Below, piece by piece: positions 1-12,000 of a stretch of DNA of 64,000 nucleotides; position 1 is the first letter of the stretch, and every line of letters starts with the position of its first letter. The DNA is taken from the NCBI GenBank assembly GCA_029204225.1, contig CM055107.1:19028218-19092217 (forward strand), written 5' to 3'. The DNA comes from Diphasiastrum complanatum. Its lineage: Eukaryota; Streptophyta; Lycopodiopsida; Lycopodiales; Lycopodiaceae. Under the pieces are notes generated by a model, which saw only the letters and a program-made list of their open reading frames with translations, was not told the origin of the DNA and did no database searches. Both the position numbers and the translations under genes were made by a program.

Positions 1-35
1 AATAGACATACCCATAAAATCCAACCATACCAGCA
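1..35 (-). CDS. FAX3: FAX3 exon 6 (partial)
   Basis: On the minus strand a TTGCTTGCAG acceptor is followed by codons for [12 protein letters not shown] once the split Ser codon (AG from exon 5 plus T) is restored. This is the last transmembrane helix of the Tmemb_14 domain. The exon continues past the window edge. Confidence 0.75.
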
Positions 36-3000
36 CTGCAAGCAATTTACCTGTCATCCTTAGTTCTATCTAGAATGATAAGTACTTGTTCATGTCTGAA
101 TATCCAGAATGTTAACACTTAACGAGTGTAAATTGAGCTAATAAAAAAAAAATTTATGCATATTATAAATTGAAGAGTAAGACAGACTGAAAGGCCACCA
201 AGAGGCGTACTTGCAAACATGGTCAAATGGCTCGCAAGTCGAGAAAATTCAAAGAATGGACTATACAATGCCATGCAATAATTAAACCCAAGACTATAAC
301 ATTGATTGGTGAGATTCCTCAGTTGAGGAAATTACCTGATGAGGCACATCACTGCCGCTGGAAAGAATGCCTTTGACTGCAAGAAGTAAATAGTAAGTTA
401 GTCCTGCAAAGGAGGCTGAAGTAAAACAAGCTACATCTAAGTAATGGAAATTCCAAGAATAGTTTCTAGGGACTATATTTCTTGGTTCAAGCTACTTTGA
501 ACTCAGAAGCTGGTTGAAGAATAACCAGCTCCATATTTTCAGGCATTAGAATGTCAAGCAAATGGTCGTTTTAAGGGACTAAACCATAACTCAGTCAAAT
601 TAAAGCATACAGCCGTCCTAAGAGTTTTACAAGATCATTACATCATTATCATATGATAGTACCTATGGGGGAATCGGCCTGCTGTAGATAAGGCACCACT
701 TTACATAGATCCTGGAAAATAAATGTAAACAAAATCCCTAAAAGATTGGAATTCAAATGAGCTACAAAGTACATTAGAGCCAAGTTATTATAAGAAGAAG
801 AATTCCCCAGAAAGGTAATCCCAAGAACTAGCGAAACTAGAAAACGAGAAGCTGACCTTCTACACACCCGATTGAGGAGATATAAAGTGTTGTACAAACA
901 CAATGATGTAAGCATCTTCCACAGAAAGCATCAACGTGATGAAGGGGGAGAAAGTTGGAAACCATGGAATTTCTAGTGTCGTGCTTTTTTGGAACTCCAT
1001 TTGAACAAACTGTGGCATGGTTGTTCATTGTTTGGGCACTCAATGATCAAATTGGATTGAATTTCACAAGTGTAGAGAAAACTAGAAGCAAAAACTAAAA
1101 TCTAGGGTTTTCTTCCCAAAACAAAAAGCAAAACCTTGTCAATTCAGGCAACCTGCATAGATGTGGATCTAAATACTTTAGAAGCTCACGTCAACCCCTC
1201 TTTGTAATAATATTTCCACAAACTGCAATTCATTGCGAATGAATCTCAATTCGTCAATGAATCCTTGGGAACTTTTAAGCATTATATCTAGAGAATTTGC
1301 AAAAAAAATTCTTGCCAATTCTTTCAGGATGGACCTGGTTCTAAACCATGATTCATGCTGATTTGGCAGAGGCCCACTGATGGCCATATGACTCAAATAA
1401 ATGCTAATTGATAACTGACGGATCCAAGGCTCCAAAGTTCCAAATGATAAATAATAATAGCCTACAAACCCATGGTCCATATTGTTAGAAATCCATAAAT
1501 CATAATGTGGATGGACAGACTAGGATTCAAACCCAGGACCTCCCTCATACCGGATGAGATGCTTTACCACTGAGTTATCCGCCCTGTTTGATAGTTCTCT
1601 CTAGAGTGTGGATTGATATTCCAACACCCCCCCTCAAGCCACACTTGGTTGGGGTCCTAGCTGTCACCTGCCCCACAACTTGGGCCACCTAACCATGGCT
1701 TTGACACCATGAACTGTTAGGTCTAACTTGGCTCTGATACCATGTTAGAAATCCATAAATCATAATATGGATGGACAGACTAGGATTTGAACCCAGGACC
1801 TCCCTCATATCGGATGAGATGCTCTACCACTGAGCTATCCGCCCTGTTTGATAGTTCTCTCTAGAGAAATGGCTAGAAACCCTCTTGTAGAAACTCGTGG
1901 ACAGCCAAGGAGAATAGTGAGTATTGCTTACAAAAGTGTGATGCACACATATATATAGTCCAAGATGACTATCTAACTTCATAACTATTGGTTATCCAAC
2001 TACTTGACTATTGACTATCCAACTTTCTATAAGTTACATAGAAAGAATAAGGTACCTCCAATATGTCAAGTTGGGGTACTTAATGTCACAAATAGGCCTA
2101 GTGGACCCATGAGTCCCTACCAAGTTAATTTCATATTAACTTAGCTAAATCTAAGTTTAGTAGGCCTAATATAATAAATGACCATGGTTACACAACTCTC
2201 GACCTTTTGGGTCAAAGTAACCTATGGTAAAATATCATTTCCATTTATATTCCAACACCCTCCTTCAATGGAAATGCATAACATAACATGAAGACTTCTC
2301 GAAAAAGAAAAATGCAACTTGTTGTCCGAACTTCATGTCGCCAAATAAGCTTCGCACCGAAGTAGTCGAAATCTCATCCCCAATCATGTCCAACATATAA
2401 AAGGAAAAGAATGCGCAATAATGAAGCATAATGTCGAAGGGTGAGGATTTGCATGCTCCATCCGAAGTAGGGAACCAACATAAACTCGGCAATAAGTCGA
2501 AACATGGACTTGTAATCCATCATAGGCTCCCACATCATTCGAAAATACTTCTTACCATAAGGATAATAAAAAAGAGTACCAAACCCTTTTGGCATCACAT
2601 CCTCCCGAACCTTACCATCAATGACTTGCTCACATAGAATAGGCAATGTACAAACATCATCATGAAGAGTAAGTGTAGAACCAAAAAAATCAGCACGAGG
2701 TACTGATTTTAAAGAGGCATGTGCCTTCCTTTCGTAGTAAGACATTTTTTTGTTGTCCTGCAAAGTCTCCAATAGCCGACAAGGAACTGTTATGGGCTGT
2801 TCAACACTTTGCTGCCCAAAGTGTTCCCAGCATGGACCATGTTGTCCATAATCTTCCGTAGGCTGTTCCTGAAGCATAATGGACTGCTCATGATGTGAAA
2901 TGGGCTGTAAATGACCAAAAGAAGATGACTGAACCTGCTGTCCAACGTCTTCATCATTAAAATTAGGCAAACTATCAAGAGATGCATCAACGATGGCGTC

Positions 3001-6000
3001 ATCAAAGCTGTCCCTCGAAGAGGTATGGGATGACATAGAAGATTCTTCAAGTAATGAAAAATTCTCTCCAAACAAATGCTCGCTCTTAACACTTTGAACA
3101 AAAGTACTAATTGACACATGTTGACTCTCTCCTCGATTAGTACAAAAAGGTTCCAAAGAGTGCTCGAATTTTTCAACCTTTGCTAAAACATCAAATTGAA
3201 AAGGTTTCGCATGAAACTTTTCACTAATGCATCCATCATATGCATCAACTTGCGGTGACTTGAAAAAAGAAGATTGTTTCAACATCTGCTCCATGTATCG
3301 TTGTTGAGAGATGAAGATTCCAGCCCCATGTGGAAGATCAACAAGAACCCAAGTGTGGTTCTTCATGAGTGAGTTGTACTCCTCTTGCATCGCATCCTCC
3401 CAACATTTTACTCCTCTGGCTTGCTCATAAAAAACAGGTCTATTGTACCATCCTCAATAGAAATAAGAGCAAAATCAAAACAATCAGCTAATTCTACTGA
3501 TTTAGTAGAGGCATGAGTCTACCCTTCATAGAAATGATCCACTTTGTTGTCCTGCAAAGTCTGCAACAACCATTTAGGGACTGGTTTGGGCTGTCCAACA
3601 GCCTTACCTTTGTCAACACTTTGCTGTCCAAAGTGTTCCGAACTTGGATCTTGCTGGTCCAATGTTTTCCGAACTTGGAACTTGCTGTCCAATGTCTTCA
3701 ACAGGCTGCTCTTCACCATAAATAGGTTCTTCTTGATGAACTATGGGCTGCAAAATTGAAGAAGTAGTGGGCTGTCCACTAGAAGTTGATGGCAGTCCCT
3801 CATCTTCATGATTAGATGGCAAAAACAAATCTGTAAATATTTCAACATATGCATCATGGGGGAAGTCCTCTTTCATAACATGAGTGGGCGCAACAACATA
3901 GGAGGTCTTTTCATCAAAATGAACATCACGACTCACTATGATTTGATTAGTATCCATATTAAACAACCTATAGCCCTTGCTTTCGCTACTATAGCCAACA
4001 AATATGCATTTAACTCCTTTATCATCAAGCTTGGTTCTTACCTTATCGGGAATGAAAGCATAAGCGGTGCAACCAAAGATGCGTAAGTGAGAAACAGTAG
4101 GCTTCTTACCATACCAAACTTCATAAGGAGTTAATACCTTCAAGGCTTTAGTAGGACACCGATTACTAATGTAAGCCGCCATTATAACCGTTTCAGCCCA
4201 AAACTTGTGAGGTAGGCCCTTTGCCTTGAGCATGCATCGAGCCATCTCCATGATAGTGCGATTCTTTCTTTTGGCAACACCATTTTGTTGAGGTGTGTAA
4301 GGGTTTGTCATTTGATGATGGATACCTTTGCTTTGAAGATAAGTACCGAATGTATTCTTTATATATTCCCCTTCGGTACGTGAACACTTCAAAGAGTGTC
4401 CAAACTGATTTTCTATCATTGCTAGGAAATCCTTAAAGTGTTGAAAAACTTCAGATTTTGCCTTCAAAGGATAAATCCATGTAAATCTTGAAAGGTCATC
4501 GATAAAAGTAACAAAGTACTTACACCTTCCAATGGATTCGGTCCTCATAGGACCACATACATCACTATGAACCAAATCAAATTTGCCATCAACTCGAATA
4601 GTTCCATCAATTGGAAAAGCTTGCCTTTGAAATTTTCCAAGTATGCATCCTTCGCATACATGTCCTTCGGGATGCTCAATATTAGAAATGTCTTCAACCA
4701 TATTGAATCTCTTCAACATCTTCAAGCTAGCAAAGTTGAGATGTCCAAACCTAGCATGCCATAATTCAGCCAACTCCAAAGAATGTGAACTCGATGCAAC
4801 AAGACAAAAAGATGATGAAGCTCTTCGCTCATAGGCATCCATAAGGAACAATCCACCACGTAATGTTCCCGAAGCAATGATCATAAGCGATCTCTTTGGG
4901 TCTTTTATAGACACTTGTCTTCTTTGAATTCCACAACCAATCCTTGGTTCATAATTGTAGAGACCGAAATGAGATTCTTTTTTACTTTTGGAACATAAAG
5001 TACATTACGAATGTACTTCTCCTCACCATTGGGTAAGATAACGGGGATCACTTCAATACCTTTCATAGGATAAAAGGTGTTATCAACACCTTGAACTTTG
5101 CTTCCATCATGCACTTTCACAAGCTTTGTGAAAACTTCTTTGTTATAAGTCATATGGCGTGTGGCACCGCTATCAATCACTCAATCAATAGATGAAAAAA
5201 CAGCAACTTGTAAAGCTGAAGATGAGCTGTTTTCTGCTGAAAAACCAGCAAGATTTGAAGTGGCAGAAATCTCGTATTGAGGAGAGATGAGATTATTAGT
5301 GACAAAAGCATAATCATTATTGAAAAGATTATCCTCCTTTCCAAATTGTTGTTCCAAAGTAATGATTGCGGTACTTGTATCGTTACCTTTCTCTTTTTCC
5401 TTTGCAAGCCTCTTCCTACATTCTTTGATGTGATGCCCAAACTTCTTGCAATAGTGGCACTTACCCTTCTTCTTGGAGTCTTGATCTTGAGCTTCCTTAG
5501 ATTTTTGATCATCTAGTTTTGAAAGAAGGCTTCCCTTTCCACTTGACTTTGCCTTTGCCTTGTGCAAAGAAAGCTTGATCTTCTTGTTCACCAAAGTTGA
5601 TCCTTGTTTGCTCTTCTTGAAGAAGTAAGCCAACATGTTCGTCGAAGGAGCTCAATGATGACACAAATGGAAGGTAAGAATCAGGAAGAGAGTTGAGAGT
5701 AATAGATACAAATTGTGAGTTCTCAATCACCTCATCAATACTAAGAAGCTCCTCTCGAAGATCCTTGATCTTCGTCAAGTGGTTTGTAAGCAAATCACCT
5801 TCTTGCATCTTCAAGATGGAAAGCTGATTTCGAAGATATACCACTTTTGACGCATTCTTTACTTGAACCATCTTGGTAAGAGTCTCCCAAGCACTTTTGG
5901 AAGTCTTGCATGATCTAATATGAGGAAAGATAGATCTCTTCACTGATAATGCAATGACAGAATGTGCTTGAGCATCTCGTCGATCCCACTTCTTTTGCTC

Positions 6001-9000
6001 ATCGGAAGATAACTCCGTAGTTGAAGAAGTAGTTGTTCTAGATGGTGTAATAGGTGCCAAGGTAGGCAGCCTTTCTTCGTCACCATTAACTACTTCCCAC
6101 AAACCTTTTGCAATGAGAAGGTACTTTATCATGTAGCACCACAAGGAATAGTTTGTGCCATCCAGCCTATCTTCATTAAATAAAGAACCAATAGACTCCG
6201 ATTCTTTAGCCATAACAGAAAAATCAGCTTGTAGTAGATAGGAAATAGACTTTCCAAGACAAAATCTACTCAAAGGGCAACAACCTCAAAGCTGAAATTA
6301 TGAGCACAATAGATTGCAATACTCCACATGCAATTTGCTCAACAAGTAATGAAATAGGTGGCTGATTTCTGCACAAAAAACAGAATGCTCACAAATAGGT
6401 AGACTTCGAATGAAGCCAAAACCAAAACCAAAAATTTGTGGCTGAAAAGAGTGCACACTATGTGCATATAGAGCTGATGGTAGCGCCCTACTCCAAGCTC
6501 ACCAACAGGAAAATTTCAGCAAGAAATGTGTCCAAAACACATGTATCTTCATTTAAGAAGTAAATCTGAAATATTTAGCATGTAATTGAGTCAATATCAC
6601 ATGCAATTGGTTTGAGTATGGGCGCCCTACTGCTAGCTTTCAAATAGGTGAAGGTGCCCTGCAATTTCCTGCAAAAAAGCTATAAGAAGATGAACAGATT
6701 CTTCTCCTGCAAAAATCTGCAGCTTGATGATTTTCTGCAACCAAAAGGGGAAGAAGATAGCTTCCTATTGGGCGCCCTATTGCAAGCAATATGATCACCT
6801 AAAGGCTCTCATACCATGTAGGAAATAGAAGTCTAAGGATCCAGGATCTTAACTATTCAATCACACAAAGCATTCTCAAAAGAAAGAGAGAAATGGCTAG
6901 AAACCCTCTTGTAGAAACTCGTGGACAGCCAAGGAGAATAGTCAGTATTGCTTACAAAAGTGTGTCATACAAATGGGATGCACACATATATATAGTCCAA
7001 GATGACTATCTAACTTCATGACTATTGGATATCCAACTACTTGACTATTGACAATCCAACTTTCTATAAGTTACATAGAAAGAATAAGGTACCTCCAATA
7101 TGTCAAGTTGGGGTACTTAATGTCACAATTAAGTAGATACCTTTGTTGAGGTGTGTAAGGGGTTGTCATTTGATGATGGATACCTTTGCTTTGAAGATAA
7201 GTACCGAACGTATTCTTTATATATTCCCTTCCTCGGTCGGTACGTGAGATCTTCAAAGAGTGTCCAAACTGATTTTCTATCATTGCTAGAAAATCCTTAA
7301 AGCGTTGAAAAACTTCAGATTTTGCCTTCATAGGATAAATCCATGTAAATCTTGAAAGGTCATCAATAAAAGTAACAAAGTACTTACACCTTCCAATGGA
7401 TTCGGTCCTCATTGGACCATATACATCACTATGAACCAAATCAAATTTGCCATCAACTCGAATAGTTCCATCAATTGAAAAAGCTTGCCTTTGAAATTTT
7501 CCAAGTATGCATCCTTCACATACATGTCCTTCGGGATGCTCAATATTAGGAATGTCTTCAACCATATTGAATCTCTTCAACATCTTCAAGCTAGCAAAGT
7601 TGAGATGTCCAAACCTAGCATGCCATAATTCAACCAACTCCAAAGAATGTGAACTCGATGCAACAAGACAAAAAGATGATGAAGTTCTTCGCTCATAGGT
7701 ATCCATAAGGAACAATTCACCACGTAATGTTCCCGAAGCAATGATCATAAGAGACTAGGATTCGAACCCAGGACCTCCCTCATACCGGATGAGATGCTCT
7801 ACCACTGAGGTATCCGCCCTGTTTGATAAATCTCTCTAGAGTGTGGATTGATATTCCAACACCCCCCTCCAGCCACACTTGGTTGGGGTACTAGCTATCA
7901 CCTGCCCCACAACTTGGGCCACCTAACCATGGCTTTGACACCATGAACTGTTAGGTCTAACTTGGCTCTAATACCATGTTAGAAATCCATAAATCATAAT
8001 ATGGATGGACAGACTAGGATTCGAACCCAGGACCTCCCTCATACCGGATGAAATGCTCTACCACTGAGCTATCCGCCCTGTTTGATAGTTCTCTCTAGAG
8101 TGTGGATTGATATTTCAACACATATCAATGTTCATGTGATGATATTTGGCATTTAGCTCTTTCTTTTCTCTTGAGGCCATGGATAGGAGGTAGAATAAGT
8201 TTGAAGCATGTCGTGATCAAATTGAGGCACACTTTCATGTTGTGATATCTGCTTAGAATCTATATAGCCACAACTTCACTATGTTGCTCCAAGTCTTTCA
8301 TTCTAGCTCAATACTAGTTTCGTCATCAGGATCCCGAAATTTGAGTAGGCTGAAATTCATTGCAAGATATATGATTTATTATATCATGTTTAATGATTCA
8401 TACACTGAGTTCAACTATTCCTCTCCAAAGCTTTGACTATCAACTATTCCTCCAATTCAAAGTTTTCCTAAAACTTGAGCTGTTTTGGAAACCAATAAAA
8501 GCAGTAATGGTTGATATCAGCTTATCCAATACCGACCCGAAAGACAATTCTGAAATATATTCTACACTTTTGAAGCAGCTCGAAGTTGGTCAAAACTTAA
8601 TGGGTTTCAACACTTTGTTGATAAGAAAATTACGCTAAAAATAGGGGATTAACCTACTACCCACAAACTTAGGGATTAGTTACAAATCTATGTGAATATT
8701 AGAACAACTTGTAAACGATAAATAGAATGAGATAAGGTTAGGATATAGAGCTTGGACAAATTTTAGAAGCATTAGTGAGCATCACACTTCTCTTTTACAA
8801 TATGGATCATCAAGGTGTTGTTTTCTCCAACTCTTAATCTAGCATTGTTCTAATTTTGATCTATTGTTGCAAAAGTCTAGAAAATATCCGATTCTACACG
8901 ATTTCATGTGCATTACTATTCCATGACTCCAATCCTAATCATAGTAACCAAAGTTCATCGTTTTGCAAGCATTTTAAGCATTTCTATTGGAATTAATTTA

Positions 9001-12000
9001 TTTTCTCTTTTCTCGTCATATTCAAATGACTACAATACCAAGAACAAGAACCATACCTCCAAAAATCTTCTCACATCTCGAGCAAAGATGATCAATGTGA
9101 TTGCTGGTTCATCCTCAAACAAACAAGTATTGAGTGTTAAAGAATATACTGCTTAAGAATACCTTAAACATAGGCCAATGGAATATCATGAGAAACACAT
9201 GCATAATCAAGAAAATGTATGTGTAAATATGTCGCAATTAACCTGCTTGAGCTTTTATGAACGGCATAGATGATTCACCCCTCTTCCAAACCTTCAAACT
9301 TGTAACACTTGAGAAAAGAATAAGCCCACCTAGGATGACACCAAACCGTATTGCAGATGTACTTCCTGTGATGATAAACGAAAGCAATCCCCCTATAGCA
9401 AGGAGACCACCTGAAAGGTCATTTGAAAAAGAAACATTTAGCAATGAATTGAAGAGTTTGATAAACAAAAGATGTACCAAAACTAAATTTCCACTAATTT
9501 GCAAATGCATTTAACAAAAGTGTAGGACTTGTTTAGGCACACCTAGATGCAGCAGTGTCAACAAAAATTTCAGAACAAAGAAGGATTCTCAACATGTTTA
9601 TCTTTTATTTAAAAAACCCTCAAAGTAAGAAGTAGCTATGCAACTTATAAAAGCTACATCCTAAGGTGCTAACTTGAAGTTCCTTGAATTTCAAAATAGA
9701 TACGATGTTTTGGTTTTGTAAATACGGTGATTTTTTTATTTGCTTTGAAGGATTTGGCTGATTAACATTTCAATGTAACTAATGGCTACCATCATACACA
9801 ATGCTTTAAAGCTACTAGCAAACAGAGTTTGAAGGTGCTATTTGGAAAGAATCATAATTGCATGAATCAGCAGATTGTTAAATGCACTATTCAGTAAGCT
9901 GAAAATTTGAATGTCATGCAAAAGGTTTTTCATCAATCCACTCTTCGGTACATTGGAAGGATCATAATTGTCTTTGTTTAAAAAACGATCATGGTGTTAA
10001 TCTAGTGGGTGGGTCATTTTCTCCTAAGATAAAATTTGTGTGATATAGCAGAGCTCTCATGTTTGCTTGTTGATCTATGTACATTTGCTTGAGATTAATA
10101 AAGTGACGGATTTGTGGGTAATTCTGTGTATTTACTTAGGGTTTGTGAGCTTGTGTGCAACATTTTGGTATCAGAGCAAATTACTTTCAAGACTTGTGTG
10201 GGATTTGGCATCTTCAATTAGGGTTTAGAGCATTCTTGGAGAGCCAGCGCCCTACTGTAGGTGATCTGTTGGTAGGTTTGGAGCCCATAAGATAGTAGAT
10301 TGAAGCCCTATGGTGGATTGCTGATCCTCTGGCAGCCTTTGAGCATTTTCTACTACGCGGCTTGATTATTCTCTTCGCTTTTGTGAAAACCCAACCCACA
10401 TAGGATTTGTAAATCTGTTTGTAACTTCTTCAATACTCAGTATTTTTCAGGTCTGTCAGTTGCAATAAGCTTCTTGTGGTAGGTCACTGGTAGGGTAAGG
10501 CTTTTCACCTTCTGATTCGGTGATCATCCATAGTTTTTTGCCAATTGTCAGTTTGAAACCCTAGTTTGCTGGTTTTTGGAGAAGAAGAGTCTATGTGTAG
10601 TTAGAACTTGAGATCTATTCTATTCAGTTCTTCTAGGAATTCAGGGCAACTTATCTGTGTAGTGATTTGAGGTGCTGAGAGCTTGGTTTTGCTTTGTTTC
10701 TGCTACCTATCTTGCTGCTATGGCATCCGCAAGCAACACCAGTCAAGATTCACAAAGATTAGATGCTGTATATTCCAAGGTGGATACTATCGAAGCTACT
10801 CTTAAGCTGATTTTGGAGCAACTCAAAGGTAAAGGGGTTAGCGTTCCTGAGAGAGTCAGTGGTACAGCTATGGAAGTAGAAAGGACATTGTCAACGGGCC
10901 ATGAAGCTGAGTTGGGGTTTCGAAAGAGAAAGCTACCTATTATCAAAGATTTCAAACCTCCGAAGTTCACTGGAGCAGTATCTATGAGAACTACTGATGC
11001 CGTTGAGAATTGGTTGCAAAAGTGGGAGAAAGCATTCCAGATGTGTGGCATAGACGATGAAACTGAGATGATTGTTGAAGCCACATATCGTTTTCAAGAG
11101 TCAGCACAAAGGTGGTGGAGGAAGGTGGAAAAGGATGACCTAGTTCTAACCACATGGGAGGCATTCCGCCAAATGTTTGCGCAAAACTGGGTGCCTATGG
11201 ATGAAGACAACAGAGCCATGCAACAATGGTCTTATTTGAAGCAAGGTAACTTGAGCGTGTAGGATTATGCAAACAAGTACCGAGAGGCTTTGTTACGCAT
11301 TCCTCAGGAAGTTCCTATGTACATGCAAATATTTCACTTTGTGGAGGGACTTCGTGTTACGAGCTCGTAACCAGTGCCGAACCCTAGGGAACACAGATAG
11401 GTCAGATACCACAGTCAGGGTCGTGTCTAGTGTACATGACCAACAGGGCAAGACAGTGTGAGTAGTGTGCCCCAGCACGGTCCATAGCCATGGCGGGCCT
11501 AACACAGCCTAGGGACCCTGTCAGCAGGATAGGGCCCCCAGTTGGATCCCGACGTGCAGTCGGCCACGTCAGTGCCACGTGGCCGACACTTGGCAGTAGC
11601 ATGCTACCAGTCCTCACACTGGGCTAGGAGGGGCTTACTCTATATCAGGGAGTAGGCAAGGTTGGGTGGATCAGTTAGTGTTTGCCCTATTGTGGTGTTA
11701 GGATCTATTACACTGGTATCAGAGCCATCTCCATCCTAGGGAGTTAGGAGCAGCAGTAGAGAAAGCTATCAGAAGATAGGAGTGTTTCTCAGATTCTCAG
11801 AGAGGAAGAGAGGAGGAGGATCGTTGTAGGAGCAGCCTTCAAACTTCTGATTTCCACTGAGAAATCACAGTAGCAAGGAGTCAGATTCCAAGTGTAGGTA
11901 ACTCGCTGAAAAAACAGCTGTTTCTCACTGAGTTCAGAGGATTCTTCGTAGTTTTCCTAGCGAAATTAGAGAAGGAAGAAGCCAGCACCTCCATCGCTGT

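Larger units (their letters stand above)
1483..1866 (-). mobile_element. TRIM copy 1 (LTR - internal - truncated LTR) with tRNA-like LTR
   Basis: Read on the minus strand, the 144-bp LTR starts TGTTGGAATATC and ends TTTCTAACA. The next bases are TGGTATCAGAGCC, a primer-binding site for initiator tRNA-Met (1742-1730). The 116-bp internal part ends in a purine tract (GGCTTGAGGGGGGG) before the next LTR. It has no coding capacity. The upstream LTR (1743-1866) has lost its first 20 bp and is fused to the Copia C1 LTR. A complete element would be 404 bp, in the size class of terminal-repeat retrotransposons in miniature. Confidence 0.85.
1867..7128 (-). mobile_element. Copia element C1, minus strand, defective
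   Basis: Order on the minus strand: 5' LTR remnant 7128-6817, PBS TGGTATGAGAGCC 6816-6804, leader, gag, protease, integrase, a shortened RT remnant, an unassigned stretch, purine tract (CATTGAAGGAGGG) and 3' LTR 2257-1867. Both LTRs are truncated: the 3' LTR lacks about 77 bp at the TRIM junction, and the 5' LTR stops after 312 bp. The RT catalytic core and RNase H are missing, so the element is non-autonomous. It lies in sense orientation within FAX3 intron 4. Confidence 0.88.
7752..8120 (-). mobile_element. TRIM copy 2 (truncated LTR - internal - LTR)
   Basis: Left LTR part 7752-7861, internal 7862-7976 with PBS variant TGGTATTAGAGCC (7976-7964), and complete 144-bp LTR 7977-8120. The internal part is 115 bp and matches copy 1 with few changes. 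The sense strand of a complete unit contains no run of four T, so it has no simple Pol III terminator. Confidence 0.83.
1478..8125 (-). mobile_element. Composite block: TRIM / Copia C1 / TRIM, flanked by CATAT repeats
   Basis: CATAT occurs immediately outside the outermost complete TRIM LTRs (1478-1482 and 8121-8125), as a 5-bp target-site duplication would. Inside, in order, are LTR 1483-1626, TRIM internal 1627-1742, partial LTR 1743-1866, Copia C1 with truncated LTRs 1867-7128, a stray Copia integrase fragment 7143-7748, partial TRIM LTR 7752-7861, internal 7862-7976 and LTR 7977-8120. All TRIM and Copia parts read on the minus strand. Confidence 0.65.
377..9056 (-). other. FAX3 intron 4 (8.7 kb)
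   Basis: Donor GTATGG lies at 9056-9051 and the acceptor AG at 378-377. The parts outside the mobile elements (377-1477 and 8126-9056) have only short reading frames with no recognisable domain. They are AT-rich unique-looking DNA, read as intron sequence. The 5-bp repeat CATAT at 1478-1482 and 8121-8125 brackets the whole inserted block. Confidence 0.7.

Noticed and set aside
649-915. Short minus-strand frame of 88 codons as a gene
   Set aside because: It lies in FAX3 intron 4, has no recognisable domain, and does not fit the FAX3 exon series, which is complete in phase without it.
1178-1480. 100-codon minus-strand frame
   Set aside because: No domain, no start context, inside an intron next to the TRIM. 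Probably chance.
1772-1844. Functional host tRNA gene
   Set aside because: The cloverleaf is good, but position 33 is C instead of U, the anticodon is unclear, and the same sequence recurs inside four LTRs. It is part of a mobile element.
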